DNA of 64,000 nt. Source: Lysinibacillus sphaericus (lineage in GTDB: Bacteria; Bacillota; Bacilli; Bacillales_A; Planococcaceae). Within the stretch, counting starts at the first letter, position 1. Each line of letters starts with the position of its first letter. The translations under genes were made by a program, and so were the position numbers. Under the pieces are notes generated by a model. The model had not been told where the DNA came from. It did not search any database and saw only the letters and a list, made by a program, of their open reading frames with translations. Below are positions 53,108 to 61,944 of the stretch, one piece after another. The stretch is taken from contig NZ_CP015224.1 in NCBI RefSeq assembly GCF_001629735.1, positions 1 through 64,000 on the forward strand, in the 5' to 3' direction.

Positions 53108-55114
53108 ATGAAAAAATATAGAGAGAGTGTAGCGCCATTTGCAGAATATCAACAGCTCATTCAAATGAATCCGTTTGATGCAGTCGTCTGTTTGAGAATA
53201 GTTGATAAAAAGAGGTTCGAGGTCGTTGATTTTAATGATAAGCTATTATCATTTATGGAGCTGCAGGATAAAGCAGCGACGAACGCTGAACGTTTTTTTA
53301 CCAAGCAATGCTGGCTGCAGTTGTCGAATTTTCTAAACGAAGAAGTCCATACACAGCATGTCCTGAAATTAGGTACCGGTTTTTATGAACGAGCATTTGC
53401 TCTTCATATACAACATTTTTCTCAATCCATGGTTGCAGTTATTTTGAGAGAAACACAAATAGAAGAAAAACCTTATTTACAATACGTGGAACAACATGTA
53501 AGTCCGGTACTGACGGTAGATTTACAAGGCCGAATTATTCATCAAAACATGGCTGTTACGTCAGCAATTTCTAGAGACCAGCAGTGCTTAATAGGACGAG
53601 ATATTTTTTCATTATTGGACAGTAAATATAGTAAAGAATTTAAATTATTATTTGCCAAAACAATTGAAGGTTCAGCTTTTGGTATGCCAAAATGCTTATT
53701 TAAGGACCAATTGTTAAGTAAAGAGCCTTTTTACTTAAGAACACACCCAACCTATTATAATGGGGAGGTTATAGGGGTTCATTTATTTGTTAAAGATGCA
53801 AATTCATTTCTGAATGATCATGAGGCATTTTATTACCTAGCGTTAATGGATGAATTAACTGGCATTTGGAATCGTAAGGCATTCAAGGAGCATTGGTTAC
53901 ATTATCTAAATGACAAAAAGCAAGAGCACAAGCAAGCAGCCCTTATTTTAGTGGATATTGATCGTTTTAAAAAATTTAATGAATCCCTAGGTGAAAGTAA
54001 AGGGGATGAGCTCATGCGTATGTTTAGTCAAAGACTTAATGAACTTTGCTATTCAAAATGTGCCCTTTATCGTTATAACAGTGATGAGTTTATCTTTGTA
54101 CTAAAAGATGCGACTATTCAAAAAATTGAGCATACCGCCAATGCTATTTTGAATGTTTTAAAACAGCCATTTATGATAGATGGACAGGAATATTTTATTA
54201 GCGTTTCAATCGGTATATCCCTTAGTCCAGCAGATGGCAAGGATTTAGAGACTCTTGTAAGGAAAGCCGATAAGGCATTATTTTCTGTTAAAGAGCATGG
54301 GCGATCTCACTATCGTTATTATCGTGAAGATATGACGGCGATTTTCCCAAATGAAGCTTTAATGGAGGCACATTTACGACGTGCTATTGAATTTAATGAG
54401 CTTAGTCTGCATCTCCAGCCTCAGATGGACTTAACAAATAATAGCATCAATAGCTTTGAAGCTTTATTGCGATGGAATAACCGTAAATTTGGTTTTGTTT
54501 CCCCTGCGCAATTTATACCTATTGCAGAGGCTTCAGGATTAATTATTGAAATTGGTGATTGGATTATTGACGAGGTTTGTCGTCATCAAAAAGAATGGCA
54601 ATCTAAGGGCTACCGTCCTGTGCGCATAGCTGTCAATATTTCACCAAAACAGTTTAGGAAAGAGAACTTCGCACGAAAAATAAAGGCAGCATTAAAAAAA
54701 TACGAGGTGCCTGCAGAACTTCTGGAGGTAGAAATCACAGAAAGCTCGATGACAAATGTTCATGAGACATTTTCGATTCTTACAGAGTTAAAGCAATTAG
54801 GGGTTTATGTGTCAGTAGATGACTTTGGAACCGGCTATTCTTCATTAAGCTATTTAAAGCGTTATCCAATTGATATTATAAAAATCGATCAATCGTTTAT
54901 TCGGGATATCGCTAAAGATGACAAAAATGAGGCCATTATTAAGGCCATCATTTCGATGTCTCATAACTTAGGGTTAGAGGTAATTGCCGAAGGAATTGAA
55001 GAGCCCACGCAAGTTGATTTTCTCAAACGTCACCGTTGTCAAAAGGGACAAGGTTATTTGTATAATAAACCACTACCAGTTGAAACCATTGTACAAAAAT
55101 ATTTCGTCAGCTAG
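53108..55114 (+). CDS. PAS-GGDEF-EAL protein, probable c-di-GMP phosphodiesterase
   Basis: The 668-residue protein has PAS-like regions (about 10-240), a GGDEF domain (about 250-410) and an EAL domain (about 420-665). The GGDEF active site reads YNSDEF, losing both glycines, so cyclase activity is doubtful. The EAL domain keeps its catalytic set: FEALLRW, VNISPKQF, EVEITES, VDDFGTGYSS, IKIDQSFI and IAEGIEE. It should hydrolyse c-di-GMP, perhaps with the GGDEF part binding GTP. It follows ppk by 29 bases, linking c-di-GMP and polyphosphate. Start chosen by GAGG six bases upstream. Confidence 0.88.
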   Translation: MKKYRESVAPFAEYQQLIQMNPFDAVVCLRIVDKKRFEVVDFNDKLLSFMELQDKAATNAERFFTKQCWLQLSNFLNEEVHTQHVLKLGTGFYERAFALHIQHFSQSMVAVILRETQIEEKPYLQYVEQHVSPVLTVDLQGRIIHQNMAVTSAISRDQQCLIGRDIFSLLDSKYSKEFKLLFAKTIEGSAFGMPKCLFKDQLLSKEPFYLRTHPTYYNGEVIGVHLFVKDANSFLNDHEAFYYLALMDELTGIWNRKAFKEHWLHYLNDKKQEHKQAALILVDIDRFKKFNESLGESKGDELMRMFSQRLNELCYSKCALYRYNSDEFIFVLKDATIQKIEHTANAILNVLKQPFMIDGQEYFISVSIGISLSPADGKDLETLVRKADKALFSVKEHGRSHYRYYREDMTAIFPNEALMEAHLRRAIEFNELSLHLQPQMDLTNNSINSFEALLRWNNRKFGFVSPAQFIPIAEASGLIIEIGDWIIDEVCRHQKEWQSKGYRPVRIAVNISPKQFRKENFARKIKAALKKYEVPAELLEVEITESSMTNVHETFSILTELKQLGVYVSVDDFGTGYSSLSYLKRYPIDIIKIDQSFIRDIAKDDKNEAIIKAIISMSHNLGLEVIAEGIEEPTQVDFLKRHRCQKGQGYLYNKPLPVETIVQKYFVS

Positions 55115-55116
55115 TT

Positions 55117-55161
55117 AAAAGTAGCACTCATCACTCAACGGATGAGGTGCTACTTTTTTTA
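55117..55161. terminator. Bidirectional terminator between convergent genes
   Basis: GTAGCACTCATC pairs with GATGAGGTGCTAC with one bulge; A-rich left and T-rich right flanks. Confidence 0.83.
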
Positions 55162-55770
55162 TTTGACACTTTTAAGACCGTTTAACACAATAGCTGTAAA
55201 TCGGTTCATCTCAGCTGCCAAGTCAAAGTTTTCGTTATGGATTAACCAATCATAAACATTGGCACGCATACAACGCTGTATGATGGCCTGTATTTCAGTA
55301 GCTGATAAATCCTGTCTAAGTTCACCTTGTTGTAGCCCTTCCTCAATATATGTATTCATGATTTGAAATATCTTCCGCTCGGGATTGATTAAATAATGAT
55401 CCTGTTTTACTTGATTTGTCATTGCAGCAGTATACACAGTGCGTAACAGATCCTTTCCTACAACATTCATTAAGTATTTCATTTGTTCTTGATACACTAA
55501 TAAAATTTTTTCACTTGCTGGCAATGTATGGTCTATATTTTTTTCTAAAGTACTATAAAAATGATCCAGCTCTTTAAATTTTTCTAAAATAACGTCATAT
55601 TTAGAGGGGAAATGTGTATAAAATGTACCCTTGGAGACATGACAAGCCTTGGTAATTTGTTCCACAGTAACATGTTCAAATCCGATTTTACCGAATAAAT
55701 CTAGGGATGTTTTTAATAATTTATCACGAGTTTCTAATGCCTTTTTTTGCCTGCTTGTTAGTGATTCCAT
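55159..55770 (-). CDS. TetR-family transcriptional regulator
   Basis: The 203-residue protein has an N-terminal TetR helix-turn-helix (TVEQITKACHVSKGTFYTHF, about residues 33-52) and a helical ligand domain. It is divergent from the hydroxyacid catabolic operon and a large symmetric operator lies between them, so it is probably the repressor of that operon and of itself. Inducer unknown, perhaps an acyl-CoA or hydroxyacid. Confidence 0.84.
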   Translation of the reverse strand: MESLTSRQKKALETRDKLLKTSLDLFGKIGFEHVTVEQITKACHVSKGTFYTHFPSKYDVILEKFKELDHFYSTLEKNIDHTLPASEKILLVYQEQMKYLMNVVGKDLLRTVYTAAMTNQVKQDHYLINPERKIFQIMNTYIEEGLQQGELRQDLSATEIQAIIQRCMRANVYDWLIHNENFDLAAEMNRFTAIVLNGLKSVK

Positions 55771-55876
55771 AGTGGCAAATTACCTCCGATTTTAAGTATT
55801 GTAAAATATTTTTTAAATTAAAAATTCAGAAAATATAAAATTTTTAATTGACGAGATGGATTTATTTTGATTATGA

Positions 55877-55913
55877 TTTAATTGACCGAAGTCACTGACT
55901 AAGGTCAATTAAA
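55877..55913. promoter_or_regulatory. Large symmetric TetR-type operator
   Basis: Perfect 11-bp arms (TTTAATTGACC / GGTCAATTAAA) flank a centre that is itself symmetric (GTCA-C-TGAC). The 37-base element lies between the divergent TetR gene and the operon starting at 56008. Confidence 0.72.
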
Positions 55914-56007
55914 GGTATCTCGTTATTAATGTTACGATAAAAAACTGTTGTTGGCTAGTGACTATCCAGCACTATTGCTGAATTTTCAAGGATTGGGGGA
56001 TATCCAA

Positions 56008-56901
56008 ATGAATAGAAAATTAGGTTTTATCGGCTTAGGAAATATGGGGTTACCAATGTCTATTAACTTATTAAAGGCAAACTATGAAGTGTATGGCTTT
56101 GATACAAATACGAAGGCAATGGAGCTATTTACAGCAGCTGGCGGTATAGGTCTTGAATCAACAAAGGAAGTTGCAAAGCAATGTGATGTGATAATGACTA
56201 GCTTGCCCACACCTCAAATAGTTGAAATGGTGTATCAAACAGAAGAAGGCATTATACAGCATGCTAAGAAAGGTGCCTTACTCATTGATTTTAGTACGGT
56301 CAATCCCGATTTGAATGATTCGTTACATAAAGAAGCGAGTGTGTTGGGATTACGCTATTTAGGAGCACCTGTAAGTGGTGGTGTCATAGGGGCTATAAAT
56401 GCCTCCCTAACAATAATGGTCGGTGGTAGCAAGGAAGATTATGAAAGTGCAAGCCGAATATTCGGAATAGTGGGGAAAAATATCTATCACCTAGGTTTGT
56501 CCTCAAGTGTAGGTTCGCGTCTTAAATTATTAAATAACCTAATGATAGGGTTTTACACAGAGGCTGTAGCTGAAACAATTGTACTTGGTGAAAAAATGGG
56601 GATTGATGGAGATACGCTATATGAGGTATTAAGTAATAGCTACGGTCAAAGTCGGATTTATGAGCGTAACTATATGGAATATATGAAAAATAATGATTAT
56701 GCACCTGGATTTTCAACGAATCTTTTATTGAAAGATTTAAAGCTAGCAAAGGAAATGGCTGATGAAGCTGGTGTATCTCTTCGAATCGGCGAAAAATTAG
56801 TGGAACTTTATAGCGAGATTGCTCAGCAGGGCTATGGTGAAAATGATATGTCTGCAGCTTATTTAAGCTTAAAGGATACATGTAAAATAAAACAATTATA
56901 A
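56008..56901 (+). CDS. 3-hydroxyisobutyrate dehydrogenase-like / 2-hydroxy-3-oxopropionate reductase-like enzyme
   Basis: The 297-residue beta-hydroxyacid dehydrogenase has FIGLGNMGLPMS, GAPVSGGVIGAINASL and catalytic Lys in LKLLNN. It should interconvert a beta-hydroxyacid and its semialdehyde. Directly upstream of a methylmalonate-semialdehyde dehydrogenase, oxidation of 3-hydroxyisobutyrate or 3-hydroxypropionate is the coherent reading. GGGGGA upstream of the ATG; the longer frame begins in the operator region. First gene of the TetR-linked operon. Confidence 0.82.
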   Translation: MNRKLGFIGLGNMGLPMSINLLKANYEVYGFDTNTKAMELFTAAGGIGLESTKEVAKQCDVIMTSLPTPQIVEMVYQTEEGIIQHAKKGALLIDFSTVNPDLNDSLHKEASVLGLRYLGAPVSGGVIGAINASLTIMVGGSKEDYESASRIFGIVGKNIYHLGLSSSVGSRLKLLNNLMIGFYTEAVAETIVLGEKMGIDGDTLYEVLSNSYGQSRIYERNYMEYMKNNDYAPGFSTNLLLKDLKLAKEMADEAGVSLRIGEKLVELYSEIAQQGYGENDMSAAYLSLKDTCKIKQL

Positions 56902-56914
56902 GGAGGAAATGATG

Positions 56915-58435
56915 ATGACGACAGCTCAAGAGGTTAAAACATTAACGCATTTTATTGGTGGACAGTTAGTTGAAGGAAGAAGTGGAAGATTTGGTTCTGT
57001 ATACAATCCAACTACCGGTGATATTATTGCAAAAGTGCCATTGGCAACTTTTGAGGAGACAAGAGAGGCAATCGAGCAGGCTCAAGCAGCCTTTCCATTA
57101 TGGCGTGATACATCCGTGGCTAAACGTGCAGAAGTCGTCTTAAAGTTCCGTAATCTTATTACTGAGAATATGGAGGAGCTATTACAAATTATTTGCACGG
57201 AAAGCGGAAAAACGTTGGAAGATGCCAAAGGCGAAATTACACGAGGTCTTGAGTCTGTTGATTTAGCTATTGGTGCCCCACATCTCATGAAAGGGGAATA
57301 CTCTGTGAATGTTGGAGGTCAAATAAACGCTTACTCAGCAAAATATCCTCTAGGTGTAGTAGCGGCGATTTCACCTTTTAATTTCCCAATTATGGTGCCT
57401 TTAGCACAAACGAGTATGGCTATTGCGGTAGGGAATGCAGTTATTTTAAAAGCATCTGAACGTGTGCCAATGACCGCTTTATATGTTAGTAAGCTGTGGA
57501 AAAGAGCGGGCTTACCAGATGGGATTTGGACTGTGATAAATGGTGATAAAGATGCAGTCAATGAACTTTTAGAGAACCCAACCGTGCAAGCGGTTTCATT
57601 TGTAGGTTCTACACCGGTTGCCAAGTATATTTATGAAACAGGTTCTAAGTATGGAAAACGTGTAACAGCACTTGGCGGTGGAAAAAACAATATGGTTGTC
57701 ATGCCAGACGCAGATCTTGAACAAGTTGCAAACGCCTTTATTGGGGCAGCCTATGGGGCAGCGTCTCAGCGTTGTATGGCAATATCCACAATCATGCCTG
57801 TAGGCAAAGATACTGCTGATCGACTAGTGTCGATATTAAAAGAGAAGATTACTAATCTGAAGGTAGGTCCATATACAAATCCTGATTCAGATTTTGGTCC
57901 AGTTATTTCTCAACAATCAAAAGAAGCAATACTCGCTGCAATTGATCGTGGAGAATCCGAGGGAGCATCCATTATTTGTGATGGTCGTGTTTTGGATATC
58001 GTTAAAGAGTCAAAAGGATTCTATGTAGGTCCTACACTTTTAGATCATGTAAAGCCTGGTATGGAAATTTATGAGCAGGAAGTATTTGGTCCTGCTCGTA
58101 ATGTTGTACGCGTGGACTCTCTAGAGGAAGCCATTGAACTAATTAATAAGCATGAGCTGGGAAATGGTGTCACTATCTTTACAAATGATGGATTAGCAGC
58201 TCGTAAATTCACAACAGAAATAGATGTCGGCATGGTAGGGGTGAATGTGCCAATTCCTATTCCGGTTGGCTACCATAATTTTGCTGGTTTTAAAGGCTCT
58301 CGTTTTGGTGAAGGGCATATGTTTGGTCCAGATCAGGCGCGATTTTTTACTAAAACAAAGACTATTTCAGAACGCTGGATGGCAAGTAATACTTCCACTG
58401 CGTCTACATTTGCATTCCCAAGCAATAACGACTAA
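56915..58435 (+). CDS. mmsA: CoA-acylating methylmalonate-semialdehyde dehydrogenase
   Basis: The 506-residue ALDH of the MmsA/IolA type has ISPFNFPIMVP, the lysine motif ILKASE, ALGGGKNN in place of the usual ELGGK (typical of the CoA-dependent branch) and catalytic Cys in ASQRCMAIS. It converts (methyl)malonate semialdehyde, CoA and NAD to propionyl- or acetyl-CoA and CO2. AAGGAGG precedes three tandem ATG codons; the third gives the best spacing. It ends 8 bases before an internal terminator. Confidence 0.88.
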   Translation: MTTAQEVKTLTHFIGGQLVEGRSGRFGSVYNPTTGDIIAKVPLATFEETREAIEQAQAAFPLWRDTSVAKRAEVVLKFRNLITENMEELLQIICTESGKTLEDAKGEITRGLESVDLAIGAPHLMKGEYSVNVGGQINAYSAKYPLGVVAAISPFNFPIMVPLAQTSMAIAVGNAVILKASERVPMTALYVSKLWKRAGLPDGIWTVINGDKDAVNELLENPTVQAVSFVGSTPVAKYIYETGSKYGKRVTALGGGKNNMVVMPDADLEQVANAFIGAAYGAASQRCMAISTIMPVGKDTADRLVSILKEKITNLKVGPYTNPDSDFGPVISQQSKEAILAAIDRGESEGASIICDGRVLDIVKESKGFYVGPTLLDHVKPGMEIYEQEVFGPARNVVRVDSLEEAIELINKHELGNGVTIFTNDGLAARKFTTEIDVGMVGVNVPIPIPVGYHNFAGFKGSRFGEGHMFGPDQARFFTKTKTISERWMASNTSTASTFAFPSNND

Positions 58436-58442
58436 TACCTAT

Positions 58443-58472
58443 AAAGAGCTGTAGCGTTATACAGCTCTTTTT
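58443..58472 (+). terminator. Internal terminator or attenuator between mmsA and the permease gene
   Basis: A perfect 11-bp stem (AAAGAGCTGTA / TACAGCTCTTT) is followed by TT. It would lower, or condition, expression of the permease and downstream dehydrogenases. Confidence 0.78.
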
Positions 58473-58493
58473 CTAAAAATGGGGAGGGGTGGG

Positions 58494-59816
58494 ATGTCTA
58501 TGTTGGCGTACATGGGTCTTTTTGGTAGCTTAGCATTATTAGTTTATTTAACAATGAAGGGCGTTAATTTACTTATTTCAGCACCGTTAACCGCACTGTT
58601 AGCTGCTTTAACTAATGGTTTAGCATTTTTTCCTCAAACTGCAAGTGAGAACCAAGCCAATTTTCTAACAAGCTATATGGATGGATTTACTGGGTTCGTT
58701 GGTTCTTGGTATTTAATGTTTATGGCAGGTGCTATTTTTGGGAAAGTCATGGAGGATACAGGAGCAGCGGATAGTGTTTCAACATGGATTATTCAAAAAA
58801 TCGGGGTGAAATATGCAACATATGCGGTTGTGTTAGCAGCAGCGGTCCTTACTTATGGGGGTGTTTCTGTTTTTATCGTAGCATTTTCTGTTTATCCGAT
58901 GGCTATCAGTTTATTTAAACAAGCGAATTTTCCACGACGCTTTATCCCCGCTGCACTTGGTCTAGGCTCAGTCACTTTTACGATGACGTCAGCTGGCTCA
59001 CCTGAAATTCAAAATTGGATTCCCATTCAATATCTTGGAACGACACCATATGCAGGATGGCAAGTTAGTATTATTGTCGCTATTTTTATGGCTGTTGGTG
59101 GTTCTCTTTGGCTGAATTGGATGATTAAACGAGCTGTAAACAATGGAGAAATATTTATAGAACGCTCGACAGATCCAATAGTTGATGAAACGCGGAAGCT
59201 TCCCAGTCCGCTACTTAGTCTAATACCATTGCTAGTCGTCTTAGTGATTTCTTATGTTTTCCATAATTCGCTTGGAACTTCTGCTTTAATTGTTGCTTTG
59301 ACAAGTGGCTGTATTGTCGCCTATTTAGTGAGTTATAAGTATGCCAAATCCGTTGGAGCAACATTAGCAGCGGGAGCAATGGGTGCCATTATTGCCATTG
59401 CTAATACAGCGGCTGTAGTAGGATTTGGTGGTGTCGTAAAAGCAACGCCATCCTTTTTGGCTACCGTAGATGTCATGACAAATATCCCTGGCAGTCCGTT
59501 AATTGGAGGAGCCCTAGCTATTGCTGTCATTGCAGGTTTGACTGGTTCTGCATCTGGTGGTCAAACCATTGCGATGCCTTTGCTTGCACCCCACTATATT
59601 GACATGGGGGTAAATACAGAGGCTTTGCATCGGACAATTGCCATTTCATCAGGATCACTTGATTCATTACCACATGGTGGTTATGTGGTCACTACCATTA
59701 ATTCAGTCTGTAATGAAAAGCACAAGGACGCCTATATGCCATTTGGAGCGTTGACGGTTATTATTCCAACTATCGGCACAATAATAGCTATTATCTTATT
59801 TTCAATAGGGATGTAG
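58494..59816 (+). CDS. GntP-family organic acid permease (YxjC-like)
   Basis: The 440-residue, 12-14 helix carrier has the family segments LTYGGVSVFIVAFSVYPMA and TMTSAGSPEIQNW, and SGSLDSLPHGGYVVTTI near the C-terminus. GntP relatives import gluconate and other hydroxy acids. Immediate coupling to 3-hydroxybutyrate dehydrogenase mirrors Bacillus yxjC with its ketone-body genes, so a short hydroxyacid is the likely substrate. GGGGAGGGG five bases upstream selects this start. Confidence 0.83.
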   Translation: MSMLAYMGLFGSLALLVYLTMKGVNLLISAPLTALLAALTNGLAFFPQTASENQANFLTSYMDGFTGFVGSWYLMFMAGAIFGKVMEDTGAADSVSTWIIQKIGVKYATYAVVLAAAVLTYGGVSVFIVAFSVYPMAISLFKQANFPRRFIPAALGLGSVTFTMTSAGSPEIQNWIPIQYLGTTPYAGWQVSIIVAIFMAVGGSLWLNWMIKRAVNNGEIFIERSTDPIVDETRKLPSPLLSLIPLLVVLVISYVFHNSLGTSALIVALTSGCIVAYLVSYKYAKSVGATLAAGAMGAIIAIANTAAVVGFGGVVKATPSFLATVDVMTNIPGSPLIGGALAIAVIAGLTGSASGGQTIAMPLLAPHYIDMGVNTEALHRTIAISSGSLDSLPHGGYVVTTINSVCNEKHKDAYMPFGALTVIIPTIGTIIAIILFSIGM

Positions 59817-59828
59817 GAGGAATGTTGT

Positions 59829-60590
59829 ATGCAAGGAAAAACAGTGTTCATTACTGGAGCAGCTCGTGGCATTGGTCTTTGCATGGCACAAGCATTTACC
59901 GAGCAAGGGGCAAATGTCGTCATTACGGATAAAAATGAACAGCTTTTAAGAGAGGCTGTTGGAAAAAACCCCTCCTTAACGGCTTATACATGTGATGTGA
60001 CAGATGAAGAAGCCATAAGAGAGGCAATTAATTGGACAATCAATCGATTTACAACGTTAGATATTTTAATCAATAATGCAGGATTTCAACATGTCTCGCT
60101 TATTGAAGACTTTAAGACTGAAATTTTCCAAGACATGCAAAAAGTAATGGTGGTTGCTCCATTTATTGCGATGAAATATGCATTCCCTCATATGAAGAAA
60201 AATCAATGTGGTCGTATTATTAATATGGCCTCTATTAATGGAGTGATTGGATTTGCTGGAAAGGCCGGTTACAATGCGGCGAAGCATGGTGTCATTGGTT
60301 TAACGAAGGTAGCTGCACTGGAGGTAGCGAAGGATGGCATTACGGTAAATGCGATTTGTCCAGGATATGTGGATACAGAATTAGTTCGTCATCAGTTTAA
60401 AGATTTAGCGTTAACTAGAGGAATTCAAGTAGAAGAAGTACTTGAAGAGGTACTCTATCCTCTTGTACCTCAAAAGCGTTTACTTGATGTTTCAGAAATT
60501 ACAGGGCTTGCTTTATATTTGGCAAGTGATTTAGCTAAAGGGTTAACGGGTCAGGCAATTCTTTTAGATGGTGGCTATACAGCTCAATAG
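59829..60590 (+). CDS. 3-hydroxybutyrate dehydrogenase (SDR family)
   Basis: The 253-residue classical SDR has TGAARGIG, NNAGFQHVSLIEDF, catalytic Ser in NMASINGVIG, YNAAK (YxxxK) and PGYVDTELV. The NNAGFQHV and LV-rich substrate helix are close to D-3-hydroxybutyrate dehydrogenases. It oxidises the imported hydroxyacid to acetoacetate. It starts 12 bases after the permease stop with TAGGAGG and is followed closely by the iron-ADH gene. Confidence 0.82.
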   Translation: MQGKTVFITGAARGIGLCMAQAFTEQGANVVITDKNEQLLREAVGKNPSLTAYTCDVTDEEAIREAINWTINRFTTLDILINNAGFQHVSLIEDFKTEIFQDMQKVMVVAPFIAMKYAFPHMKKNQCGRIINMASINGVIGFAGKAGYNAAKHGVIGLTKVAALEVAKDGITVNAICPGYVDTELVRHQFKDLALTRGIQVEEVLEEVLYPLVPQKRLLDVSEITGLALYLASDLAKGLTGQAILLDGGYTAQ

Positions 60591-60606
60591 TGTAGGAGGG
60601 AGAAAA

Positions 60607-61791
60607 ATGATTCAAACAAAAACAATCTTTACTGTTCATTCACCTGGAACGATTGTTTATGGGCGTGATTCCTTTGAAGAGGTGGGTGAGTATGCTAAAA
60701 AACTCGGTACCAAAGCGCTTATTATTAGCGATCCCATTATGGACAACTTAGGCTTTGTGAAGCAATGTAGTAGCTTGTTAAACACAAATGGAATAGAAGT
60801 CGCCTCATACCTTGGGGTAGTAACTGAGCCGGATGACACGTATGTAGAGGAAGGCCTACAGCTTCTTCTGCAAGAAGGCTGTGATGTCATCATTTCTGTT
60901 GGAGGTGGAAGCTGCATTGATACAGCAAAGGCAATTGCAGTGGTGGCTACTAACGGTGGCTACATAGGAGATTACATGAAAATGGCAAAAATTGCAGCGC
61001 AAGCGCCAATCCCACATATTGCTATTCCAACAACAGCTGGAACAGGTTCTGAAGCAACAGATGCTACTGTTATTACCAATACAAAGAGTGAAGTCAAAAT
61101 GATGATTAAACAGCCTGCCTTTATGCCAACGATTGCCATTGTTGATCCTATTTTAACGATAACATCACCGCCTGCAATTACAGCGGCTACAGGGATTGAT
61201 GCCTTAAGCCATGCCATTGAAAGTTATTTGTCACGTTTAGCCCACCCATACTCAAATGTACTTGCTCTTTCTGCCATGGATTTAATCATTCATAACATTA
61301 TGAGAGTTTATGAGCAAGGTGATGATGTAGATGCGAGAGAAGCTATGTCATTAGGTTCCATGCAGGCAGGCCTATCTTTTTCTAATGCTTCGGTCGCGTT
61401 AGTACATGGGATGTCTCGTCCAATAGGTGCGTTGTTCCACGTACCCCATGGTATTTCCAACGCGATGCTTTTACCAGCCGTTTTAGAATTTTCAAAAGAA
61501 GCTTGTATAGATCGGTTAGCAGTTTTAGGAGAGTTCTTTCATAAAAGCAATGAAATATTATCACAAGAGGAGCTTGCTCAGTTAGCCATTTCTTCCATTA
61601 AGGAAATATGTAAACTTTTGAATATAAGTAATTTAAAACAGTGGGGCATAGAGGAGGCAGCTTATTATAAGGCTATCCCTAAAATGGCTGAAGATGCGAT
61701 TGCAAGTGGTAGTCCTAGCAATAACCCGAAGATACCGACAAAAGAGGAACTAATGGAGCTATATCATATAGCTTATACTTATGAATTCTAA
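60607..61791 (+). CDS. Iron-containing alcohol dehydrogenase
   Basis: The 394-residue group III dehydrogenase has SVGGGSCIDTAKAIA (NAD site), PTTAGTGSEATDATV, metal-ligand His in DALSHAIESYLS and the signature GMSRPIGALFHVPHG with two further His. It oxidises primary alcohols or gamma/omega-hydroxyacids. In this operon a hydroxyacid such as 4-hydroxybutyrate is possible. GGAGGG precedes the ATG 16 bases after the previous stop. Confidence 0.84.
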   Translation: MIQTKTIFTVHSPGTIVYGRDSFEEVGEYAKKLGTKALIISDPIMDNLGFVKQCSSLLNTNGIEVASYLGVVTEPDDTYVEEGLQLLLQEGCDVIISVGGGSCIDTAKAIAVVATNGGYIGDYMKMAKIAAQAPIPHIAIPTTAGTGSEATDATVITNTKSEVKMMIKQPAFMPTIAIVDPILTITSPPAITAATGIDALSHAIESYLSRLAHPYSNVLALSAMDLIIHNIMRVYEQGDDVDAREAMSLGSMQAGLSFSNASVALVHGMSRPIGALFHVPHGISNAMLLPAVLEFSKEACIDRLAVLGEFFHKSNEILSQEELAQLAISSIKEICKLLNISNLKQWGIEEAAYYKAIPKMAEDAIASGSPSNNPKIPTKEELMELYHIAYTYEF

Positions 61792-61800
61792 AAAATTTGC

Positions 61801-61832
61801 GAGCTATTCATTATTGTGGATAGCTCTTTTAT
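61801..61832 (+). terminator. Terminator at the end of the catabolic operon
   Basis: GAGCTAT / ATAGCTC stem followed by TTTTATATTTTT. Confidence 0.7.
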
Positions 61833-61905
61833 ATTTTTTATAGAAATTAAAAGGAGTGAAAAGCAGAATTAATATGACATATTCGAGAAAATATAGTAAA
61901 ATTTT

Positions 61906-61923
61906 AATGAATAACCATTCATT
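61906..61923 (+). promoter_or_regulatory. FadR-like palindrome before the dienoyl-CoA reductase gene
   Basis: AATGAAT-AACC-ATTCATT is perfectly symmetric and recalls the TGAATGA/TCATTCA half sites of Bacillus FadR. It lies 22 bases before the start codon. Confidence 0.5.
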
Positions 61924-61944
61924 TTTAATAAAGGGGGAAATGGA

